Assembly (NCBI GenBank): GCA_948440265.1
Contig: CAOJOK010000009.1
Location: 1-61,379 of the forward strand
Reading direction: 5' to 3'
DNA from: an uncultured Clostridia bacterium
Lineage (GTDB): Bacteria > Bacillota > Clostridia > Christensenellales > Pumilibacteraceae
DNA: 61,379 nucleotides
The translations under genes and the position numbers were made by a program. Positions 31,567 to 39,930 of the stretch are shown piece by piece (positions within the stretch are counted from its first letter, which is position 1; each line of letters begins with the position of its first letter). The notes beneath the pieces were generated by a model. That model was not told the DNA's origin. It saw only the letters and a program-made list of their open reading frames with translations, and did no database searches.

Positions 31567-33497
31567 ACTTCGGCTCCCGATTCTATCGCCTGTTCCGGAG
31601 TGACCAAAGTCAGTTTATCGCCTGCCGACGCGCACAGAATCATACCTTGGCTTTCTATGCCGCGCAGTTTTGCCGGTTTGAGGTTCGACACCAGCACCAC
31701 GCTTTTTCCGACCATTTCTTCGGGCGTATAATACTTGGCTATGCCCGACACGACGGTGCGTTCTTCTCCGCCGACCGAAAGCGTCAGCTTCAAAAGCTTG
31801 TCGGCTTTTTCCACTTTCTCGCACGCCTTTACGGTCGCCACTTTGAGTTTGGTTTTGAAAAATTCGTCTATGGTTATGAGTCCGTCGTTTTTCTCTTCGG
31901 CTTTGTTTTCCACTTTGCTTTCTCCTTTCTCTTTTTCGGCGGCGATGGCTTCCAACTCGGCAAGCTCTTTTTTCACGTCCAGCCTGTTCATAAGAGGGTC
32001 TATTTCCTTTATATTATAGGTCTTGATTTTTCCGTACGAAGTATTGCCCTTAAACTCCGTCGGTTCTTTGACGGCAAGACCCTTGAAAATCTCCGACGGA
32101 TACTTCGTCAAAAACGGTTTCAAACAGACTGCCGTGACGCGCAATGCTTCCAAAAGGTTGTATATGACGGCTTCCAGACGCTCTTTATTTTTCTCGTCCT
32201 TGGCAAGCGTCCAGGGCGCGGTCGCGTCTATATACTTATTCGCCTTGCCGACAAGCGCGAAAATTTCTTCCAGCGCCTTATTGAACGCGAGTGCGTCCAT
32301 TTGCTTTTCCGTCCTTTCCATAAGCGAGTTTATCTCGGAAATCAGAGCCTTGTCCGTTTCGTCGAAAGCCTGTCTTTTGGAAACCTTGCCGCCGAAATAC
32401 TTTTGCGCCATAGCCAGCGTTCGGCGCAGAAGGTTGCCCAAGTCGTTGACTATATCGGAATTGAGTCTGCTTATAAACGCAGCGTTGGAGTATACTCCGT
32501 CCGAGCCGAACGGTATCTCTCTCAAAAGATAGTATCTCAATGCGTCGGTGCCGTAACGGCCGCAAAGCACGAACGGGTCCACAACGTTGCCTTTGGACTT
32601 GCTCATTTTATCGCCGTCCAAAAGCAGCCAGCCGTGACCGAATATTTTTTTCGGCACGGGCAGTCCGAGCGCCATAAGCATTGCCGGCCACACGACTGCG
32701 TGGAAGCGGACAATCTCCTTGCCCACCATATGCAAATCCGCCGGCCAGTATTTTTTCATCGGCGAATCGTCGTCACCGAACGCGCCGAGCGCGGTGATAT
32801 AGTTGGACAGCGCGTCCACCCATACATATACTATATGTCCTTCGTCGAAGTCGACGGGTATGCCCCATTTGAAAGACGTGCGCGACACGCAAAGGTCGTT
32901 TAAGCCCTTGTCGATAAAGTTATTGACCATTTCGTTCACGCGGCTGTTCGGCTGCAAGAAGTCGGTTTCGGTCAGCAGTTTGCGCACTCGGTCGGCGTAT
33001 TTCGACAGGCGGAAAAAGTAGCTCTCCTCTTCCGCGTCGGACACTTCTCTGCCGCAGTCGGGGCACTTGCCGTCCACGAGCTGTGCCTGCGTCCAGAACG
33101 CTTCGCAGGGCGTGCAATACTTGCCCTTATATTTGGACTTATAAATATCGCCGTTTTCGTAGAGCTTGCGGAAAATCTTCTGCACCGCCCTGACGTGATA
33201 ATCGTCCGTCGTGCGAATGAATTTGTCATAGCTTATGTCCAGCAGTTTCCACAGCTCTTTTATTTCTTTAACAAGTCCGTCCACGAACTTTTTGGGCGTG
33301 GTGCCGCTTTCCGCCGCACGCTTTTCTATCTTCTGTCCGTGCTCGTCCGTTCCTGTCAGATAGAACACGTCAAAGCCGCTCATACGCTTGAAGCGCGCAA
33401 TCGCGTCGCAGGCGACCGTCGTATAGGTATGCCCCAAATGCCAATGACCGCTCGGGTAATAGATGGGCGTGGTGATATAATATTTCTTCTTTTCCAT
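31560..33497 (-). CDS. metG: methionyl-tRNA synthetase
   Basis: A 645-residue class I aminoacyl-tRNA synthetase charging tRNA-Met. Signature HLGHTYT (HIGH motif, residues about 18-24), the zinc knuckle CTPCEAFW...CPDC (about 127-147), GDKMSKSKGNV (KMSKS loop near 300), an anticodon-binding alpha bundle, and a C-terminal EMAP/Trbp111 tRNA-binding domain (FKTKLKVATVKACEKVEKAD to the end) that dimerises the enzyme. A Lys/Glu-rich linker joins the last domain. SD AAGGAGC; 19 nt downstream of the CNNM gene. Confidence 0.96.
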   Translation of the reverse strand: MEKKKYYITTPIYYPSGHWHLGHTYTTVACDAIARFKRMSGFDVFYLTGTDEHGQKIEKRAAESGTTPKKFVDGLVKEIKELWKLLDISYDKFIRTTDDYHVRAVQKIFRKLYENGDIYKSKYKGKYCTPCEAFWTQAQLVDGKCPDCGREVSDAEEESYFFRLSKYADRVRKLLTETDFLQPNSRVNEMVNNFIDKGLNDLCVSRTSFKWGIPVDFDEGHIVYVWVDALSNYITALGAFGDDDSPMKKYWPADLHMVGKEIVRFHAVVWPAMLMALGLPVPKKIFGHGWLLLDGDKMSKSKGNVVDPFVLCGRYGTDALRYYLLREIPFGSDGVYSNAAFISRLNSDIVNDLGNLLRRTLAMAQKYFGGKVSKRQAFDETDKALISEINSLMERTEKQMDALAFNKALEEIFALVGKANKYIDATAPWTLAKDEKNKERLEAVIYNLLEALRVTAVCLKPFLTKYPSEIFKGLAVKEPTEFKGNTSYGKIKTYNIKEIDPLMNRLDVKKELAELEAIAAEKEKGESKVENKAEEKNDGLITIDEFFKTKLKVATVKACEKVEKADKLLKLTLSVGGEERTVVSGIAKYYTPEEMVGKSVVLVSNLKPAKLRGIESQGMILCASAGDKLTLVTPEQAIESGAEVC

Positions 33498-33516
33498 ACG
33501 AAGCTCCTTATGACGG

Positions 33517-34845
33517 CTATTTTCCGTCGCGTTCCTCTATGCGTTTCATTACCTTTTGCAAGACGCCCGATTCTTCGTCTTCTTCGGTTATCTCGTTTAC
33601 TTTCACCTTGACTTCCAACACTCTGCGCGCGTTTGCCTTTGTCACTACGATATCGAGATTTTCGAACGTAAAGCTCTCGCCTGCCACGGGTATCTTTTCC
33701 ATTTGCTCGGTCACCCAGCCGCCGACCGACGTGGAGTCGAACTCTACGCGCGTTTCGACGCCGAGCTCTTCGAACATATCGTCGAGATTTTCGTTGCCCT
33801 GAACAAGGAAAGTATTGTCGTCTATCTTTTTATACAGCACTTCCACTTCGTCGTGTTCGTCCCATATCTCGCCGACAAGCTCTTCCAATATATCTTCCAG
33901 CGTGACTATGCCCGCCGTGCCGCCGAATTCGTCTACGACAATGGCAAGGTGCACCTTCGCCTTTTGCAGCATTCGCAGGACCTTGGAGATTTTCATATTC
34001 AGCGATACGCAGATACAGGGGGAAATTTTGTCGTGGATATCCGTTCCGCCCTCGCGCAGAAGCTGGTAGAAATCCTTTTCGTGCAGTACGCCGATGACCG
34101 TATCTATGGTCTTGGCGAACACGGGCAGACGGGAAAAGCCGCTGCTTGCGAACAGCTCGTTTATATTGTCGAGAGAGGTTTCTTCTTCTATCGCGACCAC
34201 GTTTACGCGCGGCACCATTATGTCGTCGACGTCCAAATCTTCGAACTCGATTGCCGAGCGGATGAGCTGGGACTCGTGCTGCTTTATGCCGCCCTCTTCT
34301 TCCGCCGTTTCCACTATCGTAAGAAGTTCGTCTTCGGTGTAGGTCTGTTCCTTTTTCTTTTTGAATATCAGGCTGACGAACTTGCGCCAGACCGAAAACA
34401 GCCAATTTATGGGATACAGTATAATCATTATGAACGCAACCGTTCCCGACACGCCGCAAGCGAAGCTTTCCGCATTTTCCTTTGCCAACGTCTTCGGCGT
34501 TATCTCGCCGAATATGAGCACAAGCACGGTCATCACTATCGTCGATATCGTCGGTGCGAAATCGGCGGCTTTCGTCGACGTCAAAATCTCGACGAAAAAC
34601 AGCGTGGCAAGCGTGGTCATCGTTATATTCACGATGTTATTGCCGACAAGCACGGTGCTTATGACTTTATCGTAGCTGTCGAGCTGTTTCAACACGCGCG
34701 CCGCGCGCTTATTCCCCTGCGTCTCCATACTTTTGAGACGTATCTTATTGCACGACGAATACGCCGTTTCCGTTGCCGAGAAAAAGGCAGACAGCGCAAT
34801 AAGTATTAAAAGTGCCACTAATAAACCTATCTGATATGGGTCCAT
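33517..34845 (-). CDS. CNNM/CorC-type transporter-associated protein (hemolysin family)
   Basis: A 442-residue membrane protein. The N-terminal CNNM/DUF21 domain has four hydrophobic segments and the motif FSATETAYSSCNKIRLK; it is followed by a pair of CBS domains (VPRVNVVAIEEETSLD and SRLPVFAKTIDTVIGVLHEK) and a C-terminal CorC_HlyC domain (VDEFGGTAGIVTLEDILEELVG). Members are linked to Mg2+/Co2+ efflux or homeostasis; the old hemolysin label is not supported by function. It lies in line with metG and the upstream NUDIX gene. Confidence 0.88.
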   Translation of the reverse strand: MDPYQIGLLVALLILIALSAFFSATETAYSSCNKIRLKSMETQGNKRAARVLKQLDSYDKVISTVLVGNNIVNITMTTLATLFFVEILTSTKAADFAPTISTIVMTVLVLIFGEITPKTLAKENAESFACGVSGTVAFIMIILYPINWLFSVWRKFVSLIFKKKKEQTYTEDELLTIVETAEEEGGIKQHESQLIRSAIEFEDLDVDDIMVPRVNVVAIEEETSLDNINELFASSGFSRLPVFAKTIDTVIGVLHEKDFYQLLREGGTDIHDKISPCICVSLNMKISKVLRMLQKAKVHLAIVVDEFGGTAGIVTLEDILEELVGEIWDEHDEVEVLYKKIDDNTFLVQGNENLDDMFEELGVETRVEFDSTSVGGWVTEQMEKIPVAGESFTFENLDIVVTKANARRVLEVKVKVNEITEEDEESGVLQKVMKRIEERDGK

Positions 34846-34895
34846 AGCTTATCCGAAAATTTTACTCCTTATCTTTGAAATTTTTATATGTTCGT

Positions 34896-35495
34896 TTATA
34901 ACTTTTCGATTGCGTATAACAGCAGTTTTGCGTGGTCGAACGCCAGCCCTTTCGATTCTATAATCTCCGTCGCGTTGACGTCTATATTGCCCATTTTGTC
35001 GCGCTTGACTTTCAGGCTTGCCGTCAAAACTTCTTCGCCGCAGGTCAGTTTGACTATATAGTCGCTTCCGTTATGCACATAGTCTATGTCGAACCAGGCG
35101 GCTTCGTCGGCGTCGTCTCCGCCCACGGGCTGTACCGTGCCCCTGTCCATAACCGCCATATAGCAGGCAGTGACCGTCCAGCCGCGGGGGTCGCGGTTCG
35201 GCGTGCTGACGAGATACATCTGGTCGAGATATAGTCCGTCTATGCCCGTTTCTTCTTTGAGTTCCCTGCTTGCCGCTTCTTCCGTCGTTTCGCCGTCCTG
35301 AACAAAGCCGCCCGGGAACGCCCAGCACCCGAGATAGGGATGTCCGCCGCGCTTTATAAGCAGCACGACCGGTCTGTTATCGTCTATGGAAAACACGACT
35401 ATGTCCGACGTCAGCGCAGGTCTGTCCCACGCCGTGCGGTCATAGCTTGCAAGAAATTCTTCTTCGGTCTGTCCGTTTTTATCGGTTAAACTCAT
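34896..35495 (-). CDS. NUDIX hydrolase
   Basis: A 199-residue hydrolase with a perfect Nudix box GGFVQDGETTEEAASRELKE followed by ETGI (Gx5Ex7REUxEExGU) near residues 62-84. Preceding WAFPGG and the opening VVFSIDDNRPVVLLIKRGGHPY fit ADP-ribose/NAD-type pyrophosphatases. Substrate not assignable. The C-terminal 60 residues form a second small alpha/beta part. It starts about 120 nt downstream-strand-wise from the BofA gene stop and precedes the CNNM gene by 50 nt. Confidence 0.88.
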   Translation of the reverse strand: MSLTDKNGQTEEEFLASYDRTAWDRPALTSDIVVFSIDDNRPVVLLIKRGGHPYLGCWAFPGGFVQDGETTEEAASRELKEETGIDGLYLDQMYLVSTPNRDPRGWTVTACYMAVMDRGTVQPVGGDDADEAAWFDIDYVHNGSDYIVKLTCGEEVLTASLKVKRDKMGNIDVNATEIIESKGLAFDHAKLLLYAIEKL

Positions 35496-35617
35496 TTGTT
35501 TTGCTCCGAATATATAAAAGTGATTTTAATTGTATCACAATGCCGCGAATAATGCAAGTCCTTTTGACGCCGTTTGCATTTCTTACGCAAAATTTTCGCC
35601 GATTGCTCACTTTACGG

Positions 35618-35920
35618 CTATAAAACGAAATGCAGTACGACGATTATTATTGCGGCGGGAATACCGAAAAGTCCCGTCAGTATCGCGTGCCACCAGGTCA
35701 GAGTGAAGCCCACGGAGGGTATGAGAGAAAAAAGGTATAACAGCGCGCAGCCTATCGCCGCGTTTATCGCGATTTTGACCAGTCGTTTCACGCTCGACTT
35801 CAATATTTTAAAGACAATCAGCACCGCGGCTATTACGCCGACGAATATCAGCATACTCTGCCACGGGAACACCGCCCCGCCTTCCGCCGCATTTTCCGCC
35901 GCCGACAAAAATATATTCAT
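35618..35920 (-). CDS. bofA: BofA-family (pro-sigma-K processing inhibitor) membrane protein
   Basis: A 100-residue protein with three hydrophobic helices (SMLIFVGVIAAVLIVFKIL, LVKIAINAAIGCALLYLFSL, WHAILTGLFGIPAAIIIVVL). The pattern RLVKIAINAAIGCALLYLFS and GIPAAIIIVVLHF is characteristic of BofA, which in Bacillus restrains the SpoIVFB protease during sporulation. In non-sporulating Clostridia the gene often persists. It starts 12 nt after a small membrane-protein gene in the same direction, so both are probably co-transcribed. Confidence 0.78.
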   Translation of the reverse strand: MNIFLSAAENAAEGGAVFPWQSMLIFVGVIAAVLIVFKILKSSVKRLVKIAINAAIGCALLYLFSLIPSVGFTLTWWHAILTGLFGIPAAIIIVVLHFVL

Positions 35921-35932
35921 TCTTCTATCCCG

Positions 35933-36322
35933 TTATATGCTTATTTGATTCAAAAGATAACCGCCGACTATGATTATCGCCGCCACAGTCGCTATAAACA
36001 GGGCAAGCGCCACCCACGACCAGGCGCTTCGGTTTATCGCAAACTGCGTTATCATCATAACGAGCGACCATATGAGCATAACCAGCGTGCCTATAAGCAG
36101 CCCTACGCCGAGCCCGAGCGGCAGTATCGCCAATATGGTCAGCGACGTCCAGGCGTCCGAACTCGCTCCGTACGAAAACAGGAATATGCCGCCCACGGCG
36201 CAAGCCGCCGCGATTATATCCAGCACGAAGCTGAATACGGCAAAGTGTCCGCTTCTTTTACGCTTTTGCTCGTCTGCCTGAATTTCAGCCATTTTCGCGT
36301 TGCGTTTACGGAAAAACCCCAT
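35933..36322 (-). CDS. small four-helix membrane protein
   Basis: A 129-residue protein: basic N-terminus (MGFFRKRNAKMAEIQADEQKR), then four hydrophobic stretches spanning residues about 30-125 (FAVFSFVLDIIAAACAVGGI, LTILAILPLGLGVGLLIGTL, IWSLVMMITQFAI, WVALALFIATVAAIIIVGGY). ATG 36322 is decided by AAGGAGG 7 nt upstream; the longer frame to 36370 has no SD. Function unknown; paired with the BofA-family gene. Confidence 0.65.
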   Translation of the reverse strand: MGFFRKRNAKMAEIQADEQKRKRSGHFAVFSFVLDIIAAACAVGGIFLFSYGASSDAWTSLTILAILPLGLGVGLLIGTLVMLIWSLVMMITQFAINRSAWSWVALALFIATVAAIIIVGGYLLNQISI

Positions 36323-36432
36323 ATCGTCCTCCTTATAGTCAGGCGGTTGCCTACGGATATATTTTAACACATTAAAGCGATATTGTCAACATATATTTGA
36401 AATTCGGCGGCTTCGGCGCCTTGAAGCGACAA

Positions 36433-36469
36433 AAAACGGCACGTTGCATCAAGCGCAAGTGCCGTTTTC
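36433..36469 (-). terminator. intrinsic terminator of nrdD
   Basis: AAAACGGCAC pairs with GTGCCGTTTT, extended by TTGC/GCAA inside, with T/A runs on both sides. It lies 9 nt past the nrdD stop. Confidence 0.85.
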
Positions 36470-36477
36470 TTACCGTT

Positions 36478-38817
36478 TTATTTTGCCGCTTTCTCGGACT
36501 TTTTGAGAGTAAGCGTGTGCTTTACTCTGTCCTTTTCTTCGGCGCGTTTGCCGTTATTGAATCTGTCCAGCGTGCCGACGAGATAGCCCGTTATTCTTCT
36601 GATACGCTCGAAAGGTCCTTTTTCGTCGTTTTCCTTTCTTCCGCACTTCGGGCAGGTGTCTCCGATGACGCCCGTATAGCCGCAGTAAGGGTCTCTGTCT
36701 ACGGGGTGGTTTATCGAACCGTAACCGATATTGTTCTCCTTCATACAGCGAATGACTTTCTCGAATGCCTGCACGTTGTTCACGGTGTCGCCGTCCAATT
36801 CCACATAGGAGATATGTCCGCCGTTCGTGAGCGCGTGATAGGGCGCTTCCAGCTTTATCTTATCGAATGCCGATATCTTATAGTACACGGGGATATGGAA
36901 GGAGTTCGTGTAATAATCTCTGTCCGTTACGCCTTCGATTATGCCGTACTTCTTTTTGTCGATACGCACGAAGCGTCCGGAAAGTCCTTCCGCGGGAGTG
37001 GCTATCAACGAGAAGTTCATATTGTATTTCTCCGTCGCGTCGTCCATACGCTTTCTCATATGACCGACTATTTCCAGACCGAGGTTCTGCGCTTCCTTGC
37101 TCTCGCCGTGGTGCTTTCCTATAAGCGACTTCAAGCACTCCGCAAGACCGATAAAGCCGCAGGTCAGCGTTCCCTGTTTCAGCACTTCGCCCACTTCGTC
37201 TTCGGGAGAAAGTTTGTCGCTTCCCAGCCACACGCCCTGCCCCATAAGGAAGGGATAGTTCTTGACTTTTTTCTTTGCCTGTATCTCATAGCGTTCCAAA
37301 AGCTGGTCTATGACGACGTCCACCACTCTGTCGAGCTGTTCGAAGAAAAGTTCGACGTTGCCTTTCGACTTGATTGCCAATCTCGGCAGGTTCACGGACG
37401 TGAAGGAAAGGTTGCCCCTGCCCGTGACGATTGCGTTTTCGGGGTCATAGTGGTTTGCCATAACTCTGGTTCTGCAACCCATATACGCGATTTCCGTTTC
37501 GGGATGACCGGGCTTATAGAATTCGAGATTGAACGGCGCGTCTATGAACGAGAAGTTCGGGAAAAGACGTTTTGCGCTGCAGCGGCAAGCCATTTTGAAC
37601 AGGTCGTAGTTGGGTTCGCCTTCGTTGTAGTTCACGCCTTCCTTGACCTTGAATATCTGTATGGGGAATATCGGCGTTTCGCCGTTTCCGAGTCCGGCTT
37701 CCGTGGCAAGAAGCAGATTCTTTATAAGCATACGTCCTTCGGGCGAAGTGTCCATTCCGTAGTTTATCGACGAGAACGGTATCTGCGCGCCTGCACGCGA
37801 GTGCATAGTATTGAGGTTGTGCACGAGCGCTTCCATTGCCTGATAGGTGGCGCGTTCGGTTTCTTCCACGCCCTTTCTCCTTGCAAACTCCTGCGCCTTT
37901 TCCACAACCTTTTCGTCTATTTTAGCGGCTTTGAGTCCTGCCGCTTCGAACTTCGCATAGTCGTCGCTTCCTGCAAGCGTGGGCTTTAAGCCGCGCTCCG
38001 TCTTTATCTTCTTCATATTGTCGTTTACGACGTCTTTGGCGTTTTCCAAGCCTGCGGAAATCTCCAATGCCTTTGCGAGATTGTCGAGATAGTTCTTCGT
38101 GTAGGTCTTTGCCACGCCCTTTGCAAGCGCGTAATCGAAGTTCGGCACGCTCTGTCCGCCGTGCTGGTCGTTCTGGTTGGACTGTATGGCTATGCACGCG
38201 AGCGACGCATACGAAGAAATATGGTTGGGCTCGCGCAAGAAACCGTGTCCCGTGCAGAATCCGCCCGTGAACAGCTTGTCGAGGTCTATCTGCGTGCAGG
38301 TCGTCGTCAGCGTCAAGAAGTCCAAATCGTGAATATGGATATCGCCCGACTTGTGCATTTCGCTGTGCTTGGGATTGAGCACGCACATTTCATAGAACTG
38401 CTTTGCACTCTCGCTGCCGTATTTGAGCATTGTTCCCATTGCGGTATTGCCGTCTATATTTGCGTTCTCGCGCTTCACGTCGTTGTCGCGTGCGTCCACG
38501 AACGTCAAATCTTCCAAGGTTTTCATAAGACGGGTGTTGGACTCTCTTATTCTCGTCCTTTCGGCGCGGTACAGTATGTACTCCTTTGCCGTGCGGACAA
38601 GTCCGTTTTCGATAAGGACGGCTTCCACCTTGTCCTGTATCTCTTCCACCGTAGGCACTACGTTCGGCTCGAACGAATCCTCCACCTGTTTGGCAAGCGC
38701 AACGGCTCTTTCGTCGTTTTTGATGTTTGCCGCTTTGAGCGCTTTGCTTATCGCCGCCGCGATTTTCGAGCAATCGAAGTCTACCTTTCTTCCGTCTCTT
38801 TTGATAATCTTTTCCAT
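36478..38817 (-). CDS. nrdD: anaerobic (class III) ribonucleoside-triphosphate reductase
   Basis: A 779-residue glycyl-radical enzyme reducing NTPs to dNTPs with formate under anoxia. N-terminal ATP-cone (IIKRDGRKVDFDCSKIAAAI, about 1-90) gives allosteric control. The central ten-stranded barrel holds the substrate Cys residues (TTCTQIDLDKLF and NGGHISYVEL regions). The C-terminus has DRDPYCGYTGVIGDTCPKCG (zinc site) and the glycyl-radical loop RRITGYLVG near residue 743. AAGGAAGG precedes the ATG. Its upstream region has two NrdR-box-like palindromes, so repression by NrdR is expected. Activated by the nrdG product encoded 6 kb downstream. Confidence 0.96.
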   Translation of the reverse strand: MEKIIKRDGRKVDFDCSKIAAAISKALKAANIKNDERAVALAKQVEDSFEPNVVPTVEEIQDKVEAVLIENGLVRTAKEYILYRAERTRIRESNTRLMKTLEDLTFVDARDNDVKRENANIDGNTAMGTMLKYGSESAKQFYEMCVLNPKHSEMHKSGDIHIHDLDFLTLTTTCTQIDLDKLFTGGFCTGHGFLREPNHISSYASLACIAIQSNQNDQHGGQSVPNFDYALAKGVAKTYTKNYLDNLAKALEISAGLENAKDVVNDNMKKIKTERGLKPTLAGSDDYAKFEAAGLKAAKIDEKVVEKAQEFARRKGVEETERATYQAMEALVHNLNTMHSRAGAQIPFSSINYGMDTSPEGRMLIKNLLLATEAGLGNGETPIFPIQIFKVKEGVNYNEGEPNYDLFKMACRCSAKRLFPNFSFIDAPFNLEFYKPGHPETEIAYMGCRTRVMANHYDPENAIVTGRGNLSFTSVNLPRLAIKSKGNVELFFEQLDRVVDVVIDQLLERYEIQAKKKVKNYPFLMGQGVWLGSDKLSPEDEVGEVLKQGTLTCGFIGLAECLKSLIGKHHGESKEAQNLGLEIVGHMRKRMDDATEKYNMNFSLIATPAEGLSGRFVRIDKKKYGIIEGVTDRDYYTNSFHIPVYYKISAFDKIKLEAPYHALTNGGHISYVELDGDTVNNVQAFEKVIRCMKENNIGYGSINHPVDRDPYCGYTGVIGDTCPKCGRKENDEKGPFERIRRITGYLVGTLDRFNNGKRAEEKDRVKHTLTLKKSEKAAK

Positions 38818-38846
38818 TTCAATACCTTCCTTGTCTTTGTACCGAT

Positions 38847-38927
38847 ATTATATGCCGCCGCTTTGACATAATTCTATATATTGATTAAAAATATTTAAAA
38901 TTATGTTTTTATACACAATATATTGTG
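38847..38927 (-). promoter_or_regulatory. nrdD promoter with two NrdR boxes
   Basis: On the minus strand a -10 TATAAT lies at 38852-38847. Two NrdR-box cores follow upstream: CTATATATTG (38874-38883) and CAATATATTG (38916-38925). The distal box is a perfect 14-bp palindrome CACAATATATTGTG (38914-38927) matching 15 of 16 bases of the NrdR consensus acaCwAtATaTwGtgt. The proximal box overlaps the -35 region. Core-to-core spacing is 42 bp, four helical turns. The rest of 38928-39156 is A/T-rich with no gene. Confidence 0.75.
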
Positions 38928-39156
38928 CGTCTATTTCGGACGAGCAAGAGCATTATAACTCCGTACAAATGCGAAAGTCAACAGTTTTCGTATAAAAAAA
39001 TATAACTTTTTTTATAAAAAACGGGTATAAAATGCTTGACAGATTTTGTTCGCTTTTAAAGACAGACGGGGACATATCATAATGTAAGAAACAGGAAATT
39101 TTTTATTGCGTTTCGATTTTTCATATTGCAATTTTAATATATTTTTTGATTTGCTA

Positions 39157-39185
39157 TTGACAAAGTCCGAGCCTGTCTGTAATAA
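39157..39185 (+). promoter_or_regulatory. promoter of the LytTR two-component operon
   Basis: TTGACA (39157-39162), 17-bp spacer, TAATAA (39180-39185), about 20 bp before the SD (CGGAGGG at 39200). Confidence 0.6.
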
Positions 39186-39209
39186 TAAAAAACGAACTCG
39201 GAGGGTAAA

Positions 39210-39930
39210 ATGATACGCATTGCCATAGTCGAAGACGAAAAAAGCGAGCACGAGCGCATACGCGAGTGTCTGAATTTCGTCGCCGAACGGGAAAATATCG
39301 AATTCGACGTCAGCGATTTTTACAACGCTCCGTCCTTTCTCTGCGACTATCAGCCGATTTACGACATCGTGCTTATGGACATCGAGATGCCGCAGATGAA
39401 CGGAATGGAAGCGGCGAAGAAACTGCGGCTCATCGACCAGACGGTCATTCTGCTGTTCGTCACCAATATGGCGCAGTATGCCGTGAGCGGTTATGAAGTG
39501 GACGCTCTCGATTTTATTATCAAGCCGATAGAAAAATATCATTTCGCGCTTAAAATGTCGCGCGCGGTCGCGCGGACCGCTCGGCGCACCGAAAGAGAAA
39601 TCATAGTGGACGGCGAAGGCGAAGTTTTGAGCCTGTCCCTGCCGCAGATAGTCTATCTCGAAGTCATAGGTCACTATGTTTACTGGCACACGACTTCGGG
39701 CAGAGTGGTCAAAGAATACTCCACGATGAAGAACGCCGAGAACCGCGTCTTGCGCGGGGGGGGGGACCTTTGTCAAGTGTAACCGCTGTTATCTCGTCAA
39801 CCTGCGGTACGTCGAAGTCGTAAAGAAAGACACGGTCATAATCGGAAAAGAACAGCTGTCGATAAGCCGTCCGCAAAGGAAGGCGTTTTTGAATGCATTC
39901 GTCAAATATATAGGAGGAAACTGCCGATGA
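39210..39930 (+). CDS. LytTR-family response regulator, reading frame split at a G10 tract
   Basis: Receiver plus LytTR DNA-binding regulator (AgrA/VirR type), about 239 residues if whole. Residues 1-120 are the receiver: acidic pocket EDEKSE, phospho-acceptor Asp in DIVLMDIEMPQMNG, Lys in IIKPIEK. The LytTR domain begins at EREIIVDGEGEV, but the frame breaks in ten consecutive Gs (39756-39765) and terminates at 39782. The next frame continues FVKCNRCYLVNLRYVEVV and TVIIGKEQLSISRPQRKAF, the conserved LytTR end, and stops at 39928-39930, overlapping the kinase ATG (ATGA). One G fewer would restore a full protein. This is a sequencing error, a real frameshift or a slippage switch. Confidence 0.85.
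39756..39765 (+). repeat. homopolymeric G10 tract inside the response regulator gene
   Basis: Ten Gs follow CGC at codon 183 of the regulator. The upstream and downstream coding frames differ by one base across this tract; nine Gs would give Arg-Gly-Gly-Gly-Thr-Phe and an intact LytTR domain. Confidence 0.95.

Noticed and set aside
36433..36469. Hairpin considered as a structured RNA or attenuator
   Set aside because: Its placement 9 nt after nrdD and the flanking T-run fit a plain intrinsic terminator.
39210..39782. Treating the response regulator as a complete shorter protein
   Set aside because: The frame after the G10 tract encodes the conserved LytTR end and its stop overlaps the kinase start, so the short product is a truncation rather than the native gene.
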